Assembly: GCF_033568475.1 (NCBI RefSeq)
Contig: NC_133123.1
Location: forward strand, 1,922,001-1,986,000
Direction of reading: 5' to 3'
Source: Henckelia pumila
Lineage: Eukaryota; Streptophyta; Magnoliopsida; Lamiales; Gesneriaceae
Length of the DNA: 64,000 nucleotides
The notes beneath the pieces were generated by a model. The model ran no database searches. It saw only the letters and a program-made list of their open reading frames with translations, and was not told where the DNA came from. This document shows, piece after piece, positions 47,206-58,535 of this stretch. Each line of letters starts with the position of its first letter. The stretch's first letter is position 1. The translations under genes and the position numbers were made by a program.

Positions 47206-50100
47206 CTTATCACATATCTGGTCCCAATTCAGGCACCTCTAACACATCATCCCAATACAATGGCGATCGACATTTTTTTCCATATAACGCTTCGAATAGA
47301 GCCATATCTATACTTGTTTGATAGCTGTTGTTATAAGAGAATTCCACAAGTGGTATATAATCTTGCCAGGTAATACCAAAATCAAGTATCACAGCTCTAA
47401 GCATATCCTCGAGAATCTGAATGGTTTGTTCAGATTGACCGTCAGTTTGAGGATGATAAGCGGTACTCAAATATAAACGCGTACCTAGAGCTTGCTGTAG
47501 GCTATGCCCAAAGTGCGAAGTAAATCTAGGATCTCGATCAGATACAATCGACTTTGGCACACTGTGCAATCTTACCACTTCTCGAATATAGAGATCTGCC
47601 ATTTGATCATGACAATAAGTCATTCGTCACAAAGTTCATGAAAATGTGGTCTCATTTCCATTCAGGAATAGATAAACTCTGTAATTCTTTCTTTCTGCCT
47701 TCACATGTTGGCAATTCAGACATTTTGATACAAATTCAGTCACATCAGACTTCATTTGTTTTCACCAGTACTGATTTTTCAAATCGTTGTACATTTTTCT
47801 GTCTCCAGGGTGAATATTGAATCGACTACAATGAGCTTTTTTCAAAATATTCTGTCTCAAATCTGAAAGATCGGGAACAATAATTTAGTTATTCACATAC
47901 AGAATATCATCATCATTACCTTGTAATCAGAATGATTTACTTATCTTATCATTTCAATCGATTCTGAATATTCAAATCAGATTTCTATGCTTTTTTTATT
48001 CGAATCAACAATTCGGGCTCCGCACTAATAGCACAAATTCTCACCGGTCTTCTATCTGTCTCAAATATATATCCAAAAATACATCAATCTTCAATCAAAT
48101 TAGATACACTTATAATAGACAAGGATATAGCACATACCTTCCTACTTAGGGCATCAGCTGCTACATTCGATTTTCCTGGATAATATTTGATTTCACAGTC
48201 GAAATCTTTCAATAAATCGAACCATCTTCGTTGTCTCATATTCAATTCAGACTGTGAGAACATATACTTTAAAATTTTGTGATCAGAAAAGATTTCAAAT
48301 TTCTCATCATACAAATAATGTCGCCAGATCTTTAATGCAAAGACGATAGCTGCCAATTCAAGATCATGAATTGGATATCTGACTTCATGTGATTTCAGTT
48401 GTCGAGATGCATAAACGACAACGTGTTCTTTCTGCATCAAAACACATCCCAAACCTCGGTGAGAAGCATCGCAATAAACAACAAAATCACCAGTACCTGA
48501 AGGGATTTTCAAGACCGGTGTTGTAGTCAATCTTTTCTTCAACTCAAGAAAACTAGATTCACACGCTTCAGACCACACAAACGGTGCATTTTTCTGTGTA
48601 AGCTATGTAATAGGCTTTGCAATAGATGAGAAGTCTCGGATAAATGGACGATAATATCCTGCCAAGCCCATAAAACTTTGAATTTCTGGCACAGATGTCG
48701 GTCTCTGCCAACTGATCACAGCTTCAACTTTACTCGGATCAACAGAAATATCATCTCCTGAAATAATATGACCCGGAAATACCACTTGTTTCAACCAAAA
48801 CTCACATTTGGATAGCTTCGCATACAGTTTCTCCTCTCTTAACGTCTTCAAAACTTTTCTTAAGTGGTCAGCATGATCACATAAATTTTTAGAGTAAATC
48901 AAAATATCATCGATAAATATTATCACGAAATCATCTAGATACTTTTGAAATGCTCTATTCATCAATCCCATAAATACTGCTGGTGCATTCGTTAGACCAA
49001 AATGCATGATTATAAATTCGTAATGGCCATACCTGGTTCTAAATGCAGTCTTAGGGATATCTTCATCTCTTACTCTCAGTTGATGATAACCAGATCGTAA
49101 ATCAATTTTCGAATATATTGACGAACCCTGCAATTGAACAAATAAATCATCTATAAGAGGTAAAGGATATCGATTCTTTACCGTTGTCTTGTTCAATTGC
49201 CGGTAGTCAATACACAATCTCATCGATCCGTCTTTCTTTCTGACAAATAATACCGGTGCGCCCCAAGGAGAAACACTCGGTCTGATATAACCTTTGGCTA
49301 ACAGATTTTTAAGCTGCTCTTTCAGTTCTTTCAATTCAATTGGTGTCATACGGTAAGGTGCTTTCGATATCGGCTGTGTACATGGCATCAATTCTATACT
49401 GAAGTTTACCTCTCGAAACTGAGGCAATCCCGGAATCTCATCAGGAAAGATATCAGCAAACTCACTAAACACTGGCAAGACAGCCAATTTCGGGCTAGTC
49501 TTCAGTACATCGACTAGGTAAATCAGAAATCCTTCTGCCCCTTTCTGCAATAATTCAGTCGTAGAAAGAACTGATATCCAAGGAATTCTGGCTCGTGAGT
49601 CCTGATCCCTTACCATCGAATCTTCATTCATCTGCCATATCAGGTCTGAATCTTACAATCTTCTGAAAACAGTCAACTGTAGCTCTGTACTTGGTTAGCA
49701 TATCAATACCGATTATACAATCAAAATCAGATAAACCGAGTACCACACAATCAATCTCAATCTCAATCTCAATCTCATGACCCTCAAACTGTAATGTACA
49801 ATTTCGTACAAACTTCACTAATATGATACCTTTTCCCAAAGGAGATGAAATAAACACTACAGTAGCTAAGGGTTCAACATGAAATTCATGTAATGCAACA
49901 AATTGCTCAGATATAAATGTGTGTGAGGCACATGTATCGATTAACACATATGCAGGATAACCATAAATAGAGCAGTTACCTGCGATCACATCATCAGATG
50001 CAGCTTGTGCTTGCTCCTCAGTCAATGCAAACACTCGACCTTGTTGCCTTGGAGGTTGATTCACTGGCTGACCTCCTCCTCCTCCTCCTCTACCTTGTGC
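47206..50100 (-). mobile_element. Degenerate Ty3/gypsy fragment without LTRs
   Basis: Minus-strand remains of gag end, protease, reverse transcriptase, RNase H and part of integrase. Both ends are truncated and no LTR was found. It is a different copy from the chromovirus at 35-40 kb and in the opposite orientation. Confidence 0.85.
47210..50064 (-). pseudogene. Gypsy protease-RT-RNaseH-integrase remnant
   Basis: Protease segment 50064-49624 has LIDTCASHTFIS, with Cys where retropepsins have Gly (DTGAS), and a short EIEIEIEID slip repeat. RT segment 49631-48603 has [20 protein letters not shown] and [14 protein letters not shown] near 48602 splits it from RNase H 48578-48084 ([15 protein letters not shown]). 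The integrase zinc region near 47850-47690 is frameshifted. Integrase 47623-47210 keeps SIVSDRDPRFTS and YHPQTDGQSEQT, but an internal deletion near 47625 removes the core around the usual VDRLTKSAHF. Not functional. Confidence 0.88.
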
Positions 50101-50742
50101 TGCGAATTTAATTTTTCGGTTGAAAATACTATAGTTTCTATTTTAGAAATCTTTTCATCTTATATATATATAAACAAAAATTAATTTTTTTTCACAAAAA
50201 AATTTATTTTAATTTAGTTTAACTTCAGGAATATTTTTTTTTCTATATTCTAAAATTTTATATTAAATAATATATCACTCATAACATCTTTTTTTAAATA
50301 TTTTTGTTGTGTATATCTACACATGCATATAGACAAACCAATCATCCTATTAAAAATAATATTAAATTTTATTTGATAAAAAAAGAATATTTTAAATTTT
50401 TTCAATCATATTTTGATGTATATTTATAATTTCTAGATTAAATAGAATATCACTATTTTTTATTAAATTTTGTTTAATAATGAAATTTTTTTTATCAAAC
50501 TTTTATTAATATCTGTTATTAACAAATATAATTTGTTGTGTTAAATTTTTCATTATTAGTTGTAATTTTTTTTATGATATAATAATATATTACATTTGTC
50601 GATATTATCTAATTTATTGTTTTTATTTTATATTATTATTAGTAGTAATATTTTTCATTACTCTTATTAAATTTTAACCATTATTATTATTATTATATAA
50701 AAGTTTTTATGTAAATATTGTCAAGATATATTATTACAATCA

Positions 50743-50805
<63 letters not shown>

Positions 50806-50887
50806 TTTTAATTCCTAATTTAATTAATGAAAATGCATGTATTAAACTGTAAACAAATTTTGTTACTGAATGCTTGACAGTTTATAT

Positions 50888-50929
<42 letters not shown>

Positions 50930-51001
50930 TTTTATTCTCAATTTTGATATTCCTTATACTAATCATATTTAGTTTTAAAATAATTATATTAATAAATAAC
51001 T
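50101..51001. other. AT-rich spacer with (TTA)n and (TA)n microsatellites
   Basis: (ATT)n of about 20 units at 50745-50804 and (TA)n of about 16 units at 50893-50925. No gene is seen. Confidence 0.8.
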
Positions 51002-51009
51002 GTATATAT

Positions 51010-51337
51010 CAATGTTCTAAAAAGCGTGAAACGCGTCGAAGCGTGGATGTCAAGTTTCAAGCTTTTCAAGTTTAAGCGTGAAAAAACGTTTTCAATTTTT
51101 CTATAATTTTAATTATTTTAAGACAAACATTAAATAAAATGTTATATTAACCATAAATATATGATTTAATGGATAATTCAAATTCCAAACTATTAATATA
51201 CATATTTATAAAAATGTTTTCATTTTAAAAAATAAATGAAATCTTTCGTTCTAAAAATCGGTAGCTTAATCGAGCTTAAGCGTATGAAAGCTTAAGCAAG
51301 ATTAAGCGTCGCTTAAGCGAGCTTTTTAGAACATTTG
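51010..51337. mobile_element. hAT-type MITE, 328 bp
   Basis: Ends CAATGTTCTAAAAAGC and (inverted) CAAATGTTCTAAAAAGC, differing by one base. Flanked by the 8-bp target duplication GTATATAT (51002-51009 and 51338-51345). AAGCGT and CTTAAGC words recur inside. No coding sequence. Confidence 0.75.
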
Positions 51338-51612
51338 GTATATATGTGTATGTCAACCAGCTGCTCCTGATTTTTCGGATAGTAATCACCTTTGCTTTCA
51401 ACATAATTATATTAATTAAAATTAATAGGATATTAATATTTACATTCCAATTATTTGTTTGCAATTAATCAATTGTTTATTTTCTTACTAAATTTTAGTA
51501 CATAAATGGAATTTCGGGTTATTTTAGCGGGATGTGTTGGTTTTGACCCAAGAAATCAATTTTTTTTTTAAGAAAAATTTTGTATTTTAATCTCAATTTT
51601 TATGGTTATGAG

Positions 51613-52178
51613 CAGTGTTTTCATAACCGGACCGGTGATCGAACAGGTTTACTTAAAAAAAATAGTCCAACCGATCGGACCGTTTTAATCGGGCGGTCGA
51701 ACCGGAAAACCGTTTATATAATTTAATATAATAAATAATATATTTTGAAATTTTAAAAAACTCAAAAATTATATAAATAGACATAAAATATATATTTAAC
51801 ATAGTTTGAAAGCTAAATAAATATGTAAATATATTTAAAATATCAATTATAGTTATAAATTATTTAAAAAATAAATTATTTATTTTTTAAAAACCAATAA
51901 TTATTAAAATATTTTTTTTAAATGAAGTATAAATTTCTTCAAATAATAATGTATTTATATATAAAAATATTAAATCTAAGGTTTAAAAATAAAAAAATTT
52001 AAATTTTCAAAAAAAATAAAAAAAATTCGAAAAATCGGTTCAACCGGTTAAACCGGTTTTTCGGTTCTTGGCCGGTCCAACCGATTCTTGACCGATTTTG
52101 ACCGGTTGGACCTGTTTTCCGGTTTTTGAAGTCGGACCGGACCGGACCGGCCGGTTCGGTCCGGTTCCGAAAACACTG
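51613..52178. mobile_element. hAT-type MITE, 566 bp, ACCGG-rich ends
   Basis: Ends CAGTGTTTTCATAACCGG and (inverted) CAGTGTTTTCGGAACCGG. Perfect 8-bp target duplication GTTATGAG (51605-51612 and 52179-52186). Both subterminal zones repeat ACCGG/CCGGT many times around an AT-rich centre. Confidence 0.9.
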
Positions 52179-52262
52179 GTTATGAGTCTTATGACAGCTG
52201 CTCCATATAAAAAAAATATTTTTTGTCAAATAATTAGGAGATATAAACATATCAATATATAC

Positions 52263-52525
52263 GGGCTAATTGCATTCACACCCCCTATGAAAAGTCTAAA
52301 AGACATAAAACCCCATAAAAAATATTAATAGGCTAATGCATTCCTCAGTTTTTTAAAATGTGGCACATTTCATCCCTATGTTATACAAACTCGAGCATAT
52401 TTATACCCTCTCATAGGGGTTTTTATGCTAATTTTTTTAAAATAGGATCTAACATGCTATTAATTTTACACAAGGTGTTTTATGCTTTTTAGACTTTTCT
52501 AAGGGCCGTGAATGCAATTAACCCC
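52263..52525. mobile_element. Mutator-like MITE, 263 bp
   Basis: Ends GGGCTAATTGCATTCAC and (inverted) GGGGTTAATTGCATTCAC, with similarity continuing through AAAAGTCTAAAA. Perfect 9-bp target duplication AATATATAC (52254-52262 and 52526-52534). No coding sequence. Confidence 0.85.
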
Positions 52526-52534
52526 AATATATAC

Positions 52535-53329
52535 ATATACACAATTATTCCTCTCCCGGCTCCCCCCTACCCAAAGCCGATATACGCGATACCCTTTCTC
52601 CCATCCCAAACCCAAGCCGCCTCTCAGTGCCACGATTTGCAGCCCCTTGTTACCGAAAAGCAACCGATCGAAGTTAGAAAAGGTCAGATCTTGTACTTGG
52701 ATTCAATTTAATAGAAAAATATCAACTTATCTAGGCCTACATCTCGTCTCGTCGCGCCCTGTTCGCGATTTGTGTGGCTTGTTCTTGTTGTTTGCGTTTT
52801 TTTTTAGCTATTTTCGGTCTTTTCTTTGTTTCCTGCTTCTGTTCTTTTATCTTGTTCAAAGTTGTGTATTTTATAGTCTGTAATGTGTTTATCGAAACAT
52901 ATATTGTTTCAGCGAGTTGGTTCTTCTTTGTGTGTTTATTGATAAATTGAAATTTCTAATACGTAAATGATTATTTTTCTCGATCGTTGGTGCAGACTTT
53001 CATGTAATTAAAGTTATTGGGTAATTGACCTTAATTGTCGGCTTACCACACATTAAATTTATCTTATCATAAATTATTCATATGATTATACGAATACATA
53101 ATAAGTGGATGAAGGAAATTATAATTCAATTTTAAATTGATTATTTATTGAAACATAAATGTCTTTACGTTTTGTAATTAAAAAAAATTATGTCCTCTAA
53201 AAAACATAAAACAAAACATAAATGTTTTTTTAATATTTAAAAGTTATATATGTTATAATTGGTAATCTGGTAAAAAAAAATTACTTTAAAACCGATCGAC
53301 AATGGTCAATATGACCATTAAAAGCGGTT
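52535..53329. other. Intergenic; GC-richer stretch resembling a spliced 5' leader
   Basis: 52545-52700 is C-rich with CTCTCCCGGCTCCCCCC and GAAAAGGTCAGATC, like a plant 5' UTR ending at a donor. No downstream coding exon is found before the LINE, so it may be an orphan promoter/leader cut off by LINE insertion. Confidence 0.3.
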
Positions 53330-56300
53330 CACAATGGTAATCTTTCTCGGATCTCTTTGTACGTCTCCGGTGAAAGTGTTTTCTCCTATCTTGGTATAGG
53401 TTTTTCTAGTCTTGGTGGCAGGGAGATTTTCTCGGTGATGGATCGGAGGTGATAGCACTTCGGGTTCGCAATTTGAAGCTTTCTTCGAGCTTGTAGAGAT
53501 TGGCAGTGATTGGTTAGAAGGAAGCTTGTTTCGATTAGGCAGAATTTGATTTAGGGCCCTTTGTTTAAGATAGGTAAGTGACCTTTGAGGGATTTAGGTC
53601 TGTAGAAGGGAGAAGCGTTAAGGGACAGGGTTGAGAATCATAGCAACTCCTTTAGTTCTGATGAAAAGGTGGGGGTTGCGGGGATATCATGTAAACCCAT
53701 GAGTTGCCTGGTTTGGAATGCACGGGGTCTTGGGAACCAACGTGCAATCCGTAATCTACGGCGTATTATTGATGAAAGAAACCCATCTATTTTATTTATA
53801 AGTGAAACTAAATTGTTTGCTTCGCAGTGTAATTTCTGGACTATCCGTTCAGTGTTCACGGGCTGTTTTCCGGTAGATTAACAAGGGCGTAGAGGGGGTC
53901 TGCTTCTCCTTTGGAGGGATGATGTTGACATTAGTATCCAATCCTTCTCCAATGGTCACATTGATTGCGTTGTTTCATCTGATTCGTCAAAATGGAGATT
54001 TACAGGGTTTTATGGCAATCCCGTGGTGGCTCTTAGAGAAGTATCTTGGCAACTCCTTAGGCGTCTTGCTCGAATCCATGAGCTTAAGAATCTACCTTGG
54101 CTTGTGGGAGGAGATTTCAATGAGATAATGTTTGAATCCGAAAAGTACTGAGGTTCAGTGAGAACATATTCTCAAATGCAGGCGTTCTCAGATGCTTTGG
54201 AGGAGCGTGGTCTTAAAGATTTGAGAAGTAAAGGAGATCCTTTCACCTGGTATAACAAAAGACAGAGGGAAGAAGTTATTCTTGCTAGACTCGATAGATT
54301 TGTGAGTAATTTCAATTGGGTGAATCTGTTCCCGTTGGCAGAGTGTGAAAATATGTCTTACTTCGGATCAGATCATAGACCGATTTGTGTGAAGTTGAGT
54401 CAAAGCATTATTCCAGAGTTGGTGAGTCACCAAAAACGGTTCACTTTTGAGCACAAATGGCTTTTGGAGGATGGTTTCGTAGATTTTTTCAAACAAAGCT
54501 GGTCAGAGATAAAAGGTAGCCATGCTCTTTCGGAGACCCTTACTCGTTGCAGCGAGAATTTGCGTTCTTGGGCTGGGGACCGATTTAATCAGTTGGGAAA
54601 ACGGATCAAAAAACTTCGCCACGAGCATAAGCGTTTGATGAATTATCAAATGGTGAGAGATCATACCTTTCGAATTCAAGAGGTGGAAAAAGAAATTGAG
54701 AAACTGTCAGATATGGAAGAAATTCACTGGAAACAACGAGCTAGAGTGAATTGGCTCAATCATGGGGATCGTAATTCGAAGTATTTTCACTTAGCTGCTT
54801 CGAATCGGAAATTCGTAAATTATATAAAGGGGCTTAATAATTTGAGTGGGATTTGGTGTTCTGAGGCACAAGGTATGGCTAGTATTACCTTGGATTATTT
54901 TGCTAACCTGTTTAATTCCTCTAATCCTTCCCTACAAGATACTGAAGCATTATTGGAGTTCACGGAGCCAGTAGTGGATATTCATATGAATGCAGTCTTG
55001 AGTGAACCTTTCACTGCGGAGGAGATTCGTAGGGCAATTTTCGACATGCATCCATCTAAAGCTCCTGGTCCCGATGGGTTTACAGCATATTTCTATCAAA
55101 AACTTTGGCCAATCGTTGGGAATGATATTATTTCAGCAGCCTTAATAATTCTTAATGAGCAGAGAGATCTCTCAGATTGGAATGCGACTCTTATTACCCT
55201 CATTCCAAAGGTTAAGGATCCAATATCTTTGAAAGATTTTCGGCCCATTAGCCTTTGTAACACTTGTTACAAGATTGTTGCTCGAGCTATCACAAATAGA
55301 TTTAGACCTATTTTAGCAAAAGTAATTGATAATTTCCAGAGTGCTTTTATTCCTGGGCGGTTAATTCTGGATAATGTGGTGGTGGGATTTGAATGTATGC
55401 ATTGGATTCGGAGTAATAGAAGGGCGAAAACAGGTTTTGCAGCTCTTAAGCTTGACATGAGTAAAGCTTATGACCGTGTGGAGTGGAGTTTCTTGAAGGC
55501 CATGATGGTTAAATTGGGGTTTGGGGAGAAGCTGGACTAACTTGATCATGAGGTGTGTGACTTCAGTTAAGTATGCTTTTTGAATCAATAATGACATAGT
55601 TGGGACAGTTTATCCGACGAGGGGAATTCGACAAGGAGATCCCCTATCTCCATATCTGTTTGCTTTATGTGCTCAAGCTTTCTTCTTTATTTTCTAAAGC
55701 AGTAGAGCGGAAGTTGATAAGAGGGGTGAAGGTTGCGTCATCTAGTCCTGAAATTTCTCATTTATTCTTTGCGGATGATAGTCTCGTTTTTTTCAAAGCG
55801 ACCAGAGATGACAGTTTACAAGTTCGTCGATGTTTACAGTTGTATGAGCGGGCGTCGGGACAAGTAGTGAATTATGATAAATCTGCCCTTTCCTTTAGCC
55901 CGAGTGCCTCTGCCCATGTAATAGAAGATATCAAGGATGTGCTATCTATAAAGGTGATCCAGAGTCATGAGTTATATTTGGGGTTACCCACTTTTTCTTA
56001 TCGGAGCAAAAGATTCCAATTTGCCTACCTTTGAGAACGTATATGTCGCAAAATTCAGGGCTGGTCATCAAAATTATTTTCAATGGGAGGTAAAGAGATT
56101 CTCATCAAGTCAGTACTATAGACTATACCTTCTTATGCCATGTCTTGCTTCAAAATTCCAGCTTCTATATGTCAGGAAATTGAGCAATTGTGCGCCAGGT
56201 TCTGGTGGAATGATAGCACCAATAAAAAAAGTATGCACTGGTTGCGATGGGCTGAGCTTTGTAAACCAAAGTGCCAAGGAGGTATGGGCTTTCGAAAACT

Positions 56301-57845
56301 AAGCGCCTTTAACAAGGCTCTTGTGGCCAAACTTGTTTGGCGAGTGATACAATTTCCTCAATCTTTAATAGCCAAGGTACTCAAATCTCGCTATTTCAAA
56401 TCTTCAGATGTCATGCAGGCTAAATTGGGATCCAATCCTTCATATATATGGCGATCGATGTTGTGGGGTCGAGATTTAATCAAAAATGGTCTTTGTTGGA
56501 GGATAGGCAACGGTAAAAATATTTTGGCACGTGGATCCATGGATTCCTGGTTTACCAAATTTTAGAAGTTATCCAGATTTGAATGCTGATTATAATGTAA
56601 GGGTGGATAGGTTCATCTCGAATTCGGGCAGATGGGATGAAATGTTAATTAGGCAATCTTTCAGTGAATATGAATCAGAAGCAATACTGAATATTCATCT
56701 CAATAGGAGAGGCTGTGATGATACGAGATTTTGGAAGGGGAGCCCAAATGGTGTTTACTCTGTTAAGCTTGGCTATTCTTTGGAGATGAAGAACCTTGAA
56801 CCACCACCTTTTCAATCTGCTTATCCTAGACAAGCATGGTGGAAATTAATCTGGAGACTTAATATTCCACCAAAGGTCAGAATCTTCCTATGGCGAGCCT
56901 CCCGTGATTTTATCCCAACAGCTGCAAACTTACTGGTGCATCATGTCCCTATCTCTGGTATGTGTCCGTTGTGTAAATCTCATTTTGCTTCTACTAGTCA
57001 TTGCCTCCTGTTTTGTATTTTGATCCGAGGGGTATGGAAAAATACCAAATTTTGGAGTATTTTGAGAAACTTGAAATTAGCTTCATTTGTGGAATGTGGA
57101 ATGGTTTTGTCCAGTCAAGTGCCGAGGGACGAGTTGGAGGAGTTTGTTATTATGGCTTGGGCCATTTGGAGTAAGTATTGCAAATTTTTACATTCAAATG
57201 ACCATAGAGAGCCAGATTTTAATGTAAGTTGGGCTACTGCGCTATTGGAGGCTTATCGCATGGTGAGATTGGTTGATGTCAGTTCCTCCCAAGAGAATTT
57301 ATGTAGGTCTAGTCATATTTGGACTCCTCCTATTGAAGGGCAATTGAGGTTGGATGTTGATGCAGCATTTGACGAGGGTAAAAACAAGTTCAGTGTTGGG
57401 GTGATAGTGAGAGACTCTGGAGGATGCGTTAAAGGGGTTAAATCTTGCTCTATTCGTCACCCTGGGTCGATTAAAGGTGCAGAACTGGCTGCAATTAGGA
57501 TTGGCATGGATTTTTGCCTAAGCAATAGCTTTTCTCAAATCTGCATATATTCAGACTCCATTCATGCTGTACAATCAGTGTTTAATCCTATGGCTGATAT
57601 AGGACCAGAGGGATCAATTGCGATGGATATATGTCATGCACTTGAACTTCCAAGATTCCTATCAATTAATCATATGAGGAGATCTGCCAACACGGTCGCT
57701 CATTTGTTAGCTCAAAGGGTTTCTTCCTCAAGTTTTAATTTTGAGTTGGTTAATTGCGCTCTGCCTTCTTGGCTTTCTGTTGTTTTATCCAAGGATTTCA
57801 TTATTTAATATAATGATTGCATTTCCTAAAAAAAAAAAAAAAAAA
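53330..57845 (+). mobile_element. L1-type LINE, broken, with poly(A) tail
   Basis: A 5' UTR-like stretch, the tail of ORF1 joined to ORF2, then ORF2 with endonuclease, reverse transcriptase, zinc-finger and RNase H domains, ending in a poly(A) tract at 57829-57845. The left limit is approximate and no convincing target duplication was found. Nearly all of ORF1 is absent, so an internal deletion is likely. Confidence 0.85.
53669..57808 (+). pseudogene. LINE ORF2 remnant (endonuclease, RT, RNase H)
   Basis: Endonuclease from MSCLVWNARGLGN through WLVGGDFNEI to GSDHRPICV. RT with [56 protein letters not shown] and FFADDSLVFF. A WWKLIWRLNIPPKVRIFLWR zinc-binding region follows. The C-terminal RNase H (RLDVDAAFDE, IYSDSIHAVQSV) ends at 57808. 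Nonsense codons at 53879, 54149 and near 55580 and frameshifts near 55533, 55680, 56030 and 56550 break it. Confidence 0.9.
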
Positions 57846-58002
57846 TACTTACAGTAGCGGTTTGATTTCGTATAAGGGCAACAGCTCCTAAGACTGAATT
57901 AGTTAAACCCATCCCAACCCACGTTTAACTTATTGGACGAAAAATGTTTAAAAAATGTATATGAAAAATAACACTTCAAATAATATATATATATAAGAAA
58001 TG
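57846..58002. other. Short AT-rich spacer
   Basis: No gene or repeat recognised apart from a TATATATATA run near 57983-57994. Confidence 0.5.
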
Positions 58003-58128
58003 ATATGGTGAGCAACTACCGTGAGCACCCGTTTGTGCACCTGCTGACGTGTCATCATGCACATCCAATAGGCGAGTGACACATCAGCAGGTGCTCACAT
58101 GGGTGCTCATGACGGTTGCTCACCATAT
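58003..58128. mobile_element. 126-bp foldback MITE
   Basis: ATATGGTGAGCAACT...AGTTGCTCACCATAT-type ends. The two arms (58003-58054 and 58077-58128) are inverted copies with a few mismatches around a short loop. TA-repeat DNA lies on both sides, which hides any target duplication. Confidence 0.75.
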
Positions 58129-58402
58129 ATATATATATATAATTAAATAAAAATTGATCTCCAGATGTAGCTTGATTCTTTATCAAAACAGTATGTGCTA
58201 ATTTATTTATGACATAGAATTTGCTCCCGAGTAATAAATTGTAATAAATTAAAGTAAATTTATCATTAAGTTAAATTTAAGTTTAAAGTATTAAAAATGC
58301 ATAAAAAAATATTTCGTGGGAATTTGTGGAAGTTTAATAAAGATTCTAGTCATAATCATTGATATGGAAAATCATATTTAACAATTAATTAATAAATCAT
58401 AG
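58129..58402. other. AT-rich spacer, no gene
   Basis: No open frame or repeat recognised. Confidence 0.5.
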
Positions 58403-58535
58403 TCCTTCATGATTGAGACGCGGACGAGATTGGGGCTTCGACAATTGCAACTCAAATCGGGAGAGGGATGAATTCAAGTTTTTTCTGTTCTCGGCTGAGT
58501 TTTACTTTGATTTTATTTTCACAGGAACCAAGTCC
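58403..58535. repeat. Second copy of the TFIIF alpha 5' flank, left part
   Basis: Matches about 16526-16657 base for base over most of its length (GATTGGGGCTTCGACAATTG, TTCAAGTTTTTTCTGTTCTC, TTTTCACAGGAACCAAG), in the same plus-strand orientation. The homologous source is the 5' UTR/promoter of TFIIF alpha; no coding exon is included. The copy continues at 60437 after the Mutator-like insertion. Confidence 0.9.

Noticed and set aside
53320-57860. AGCGGTT on both sides of the LINE as target duplication
   Set aside because: Only 7 bp, not adjacent to the poly(A), and likely chance.
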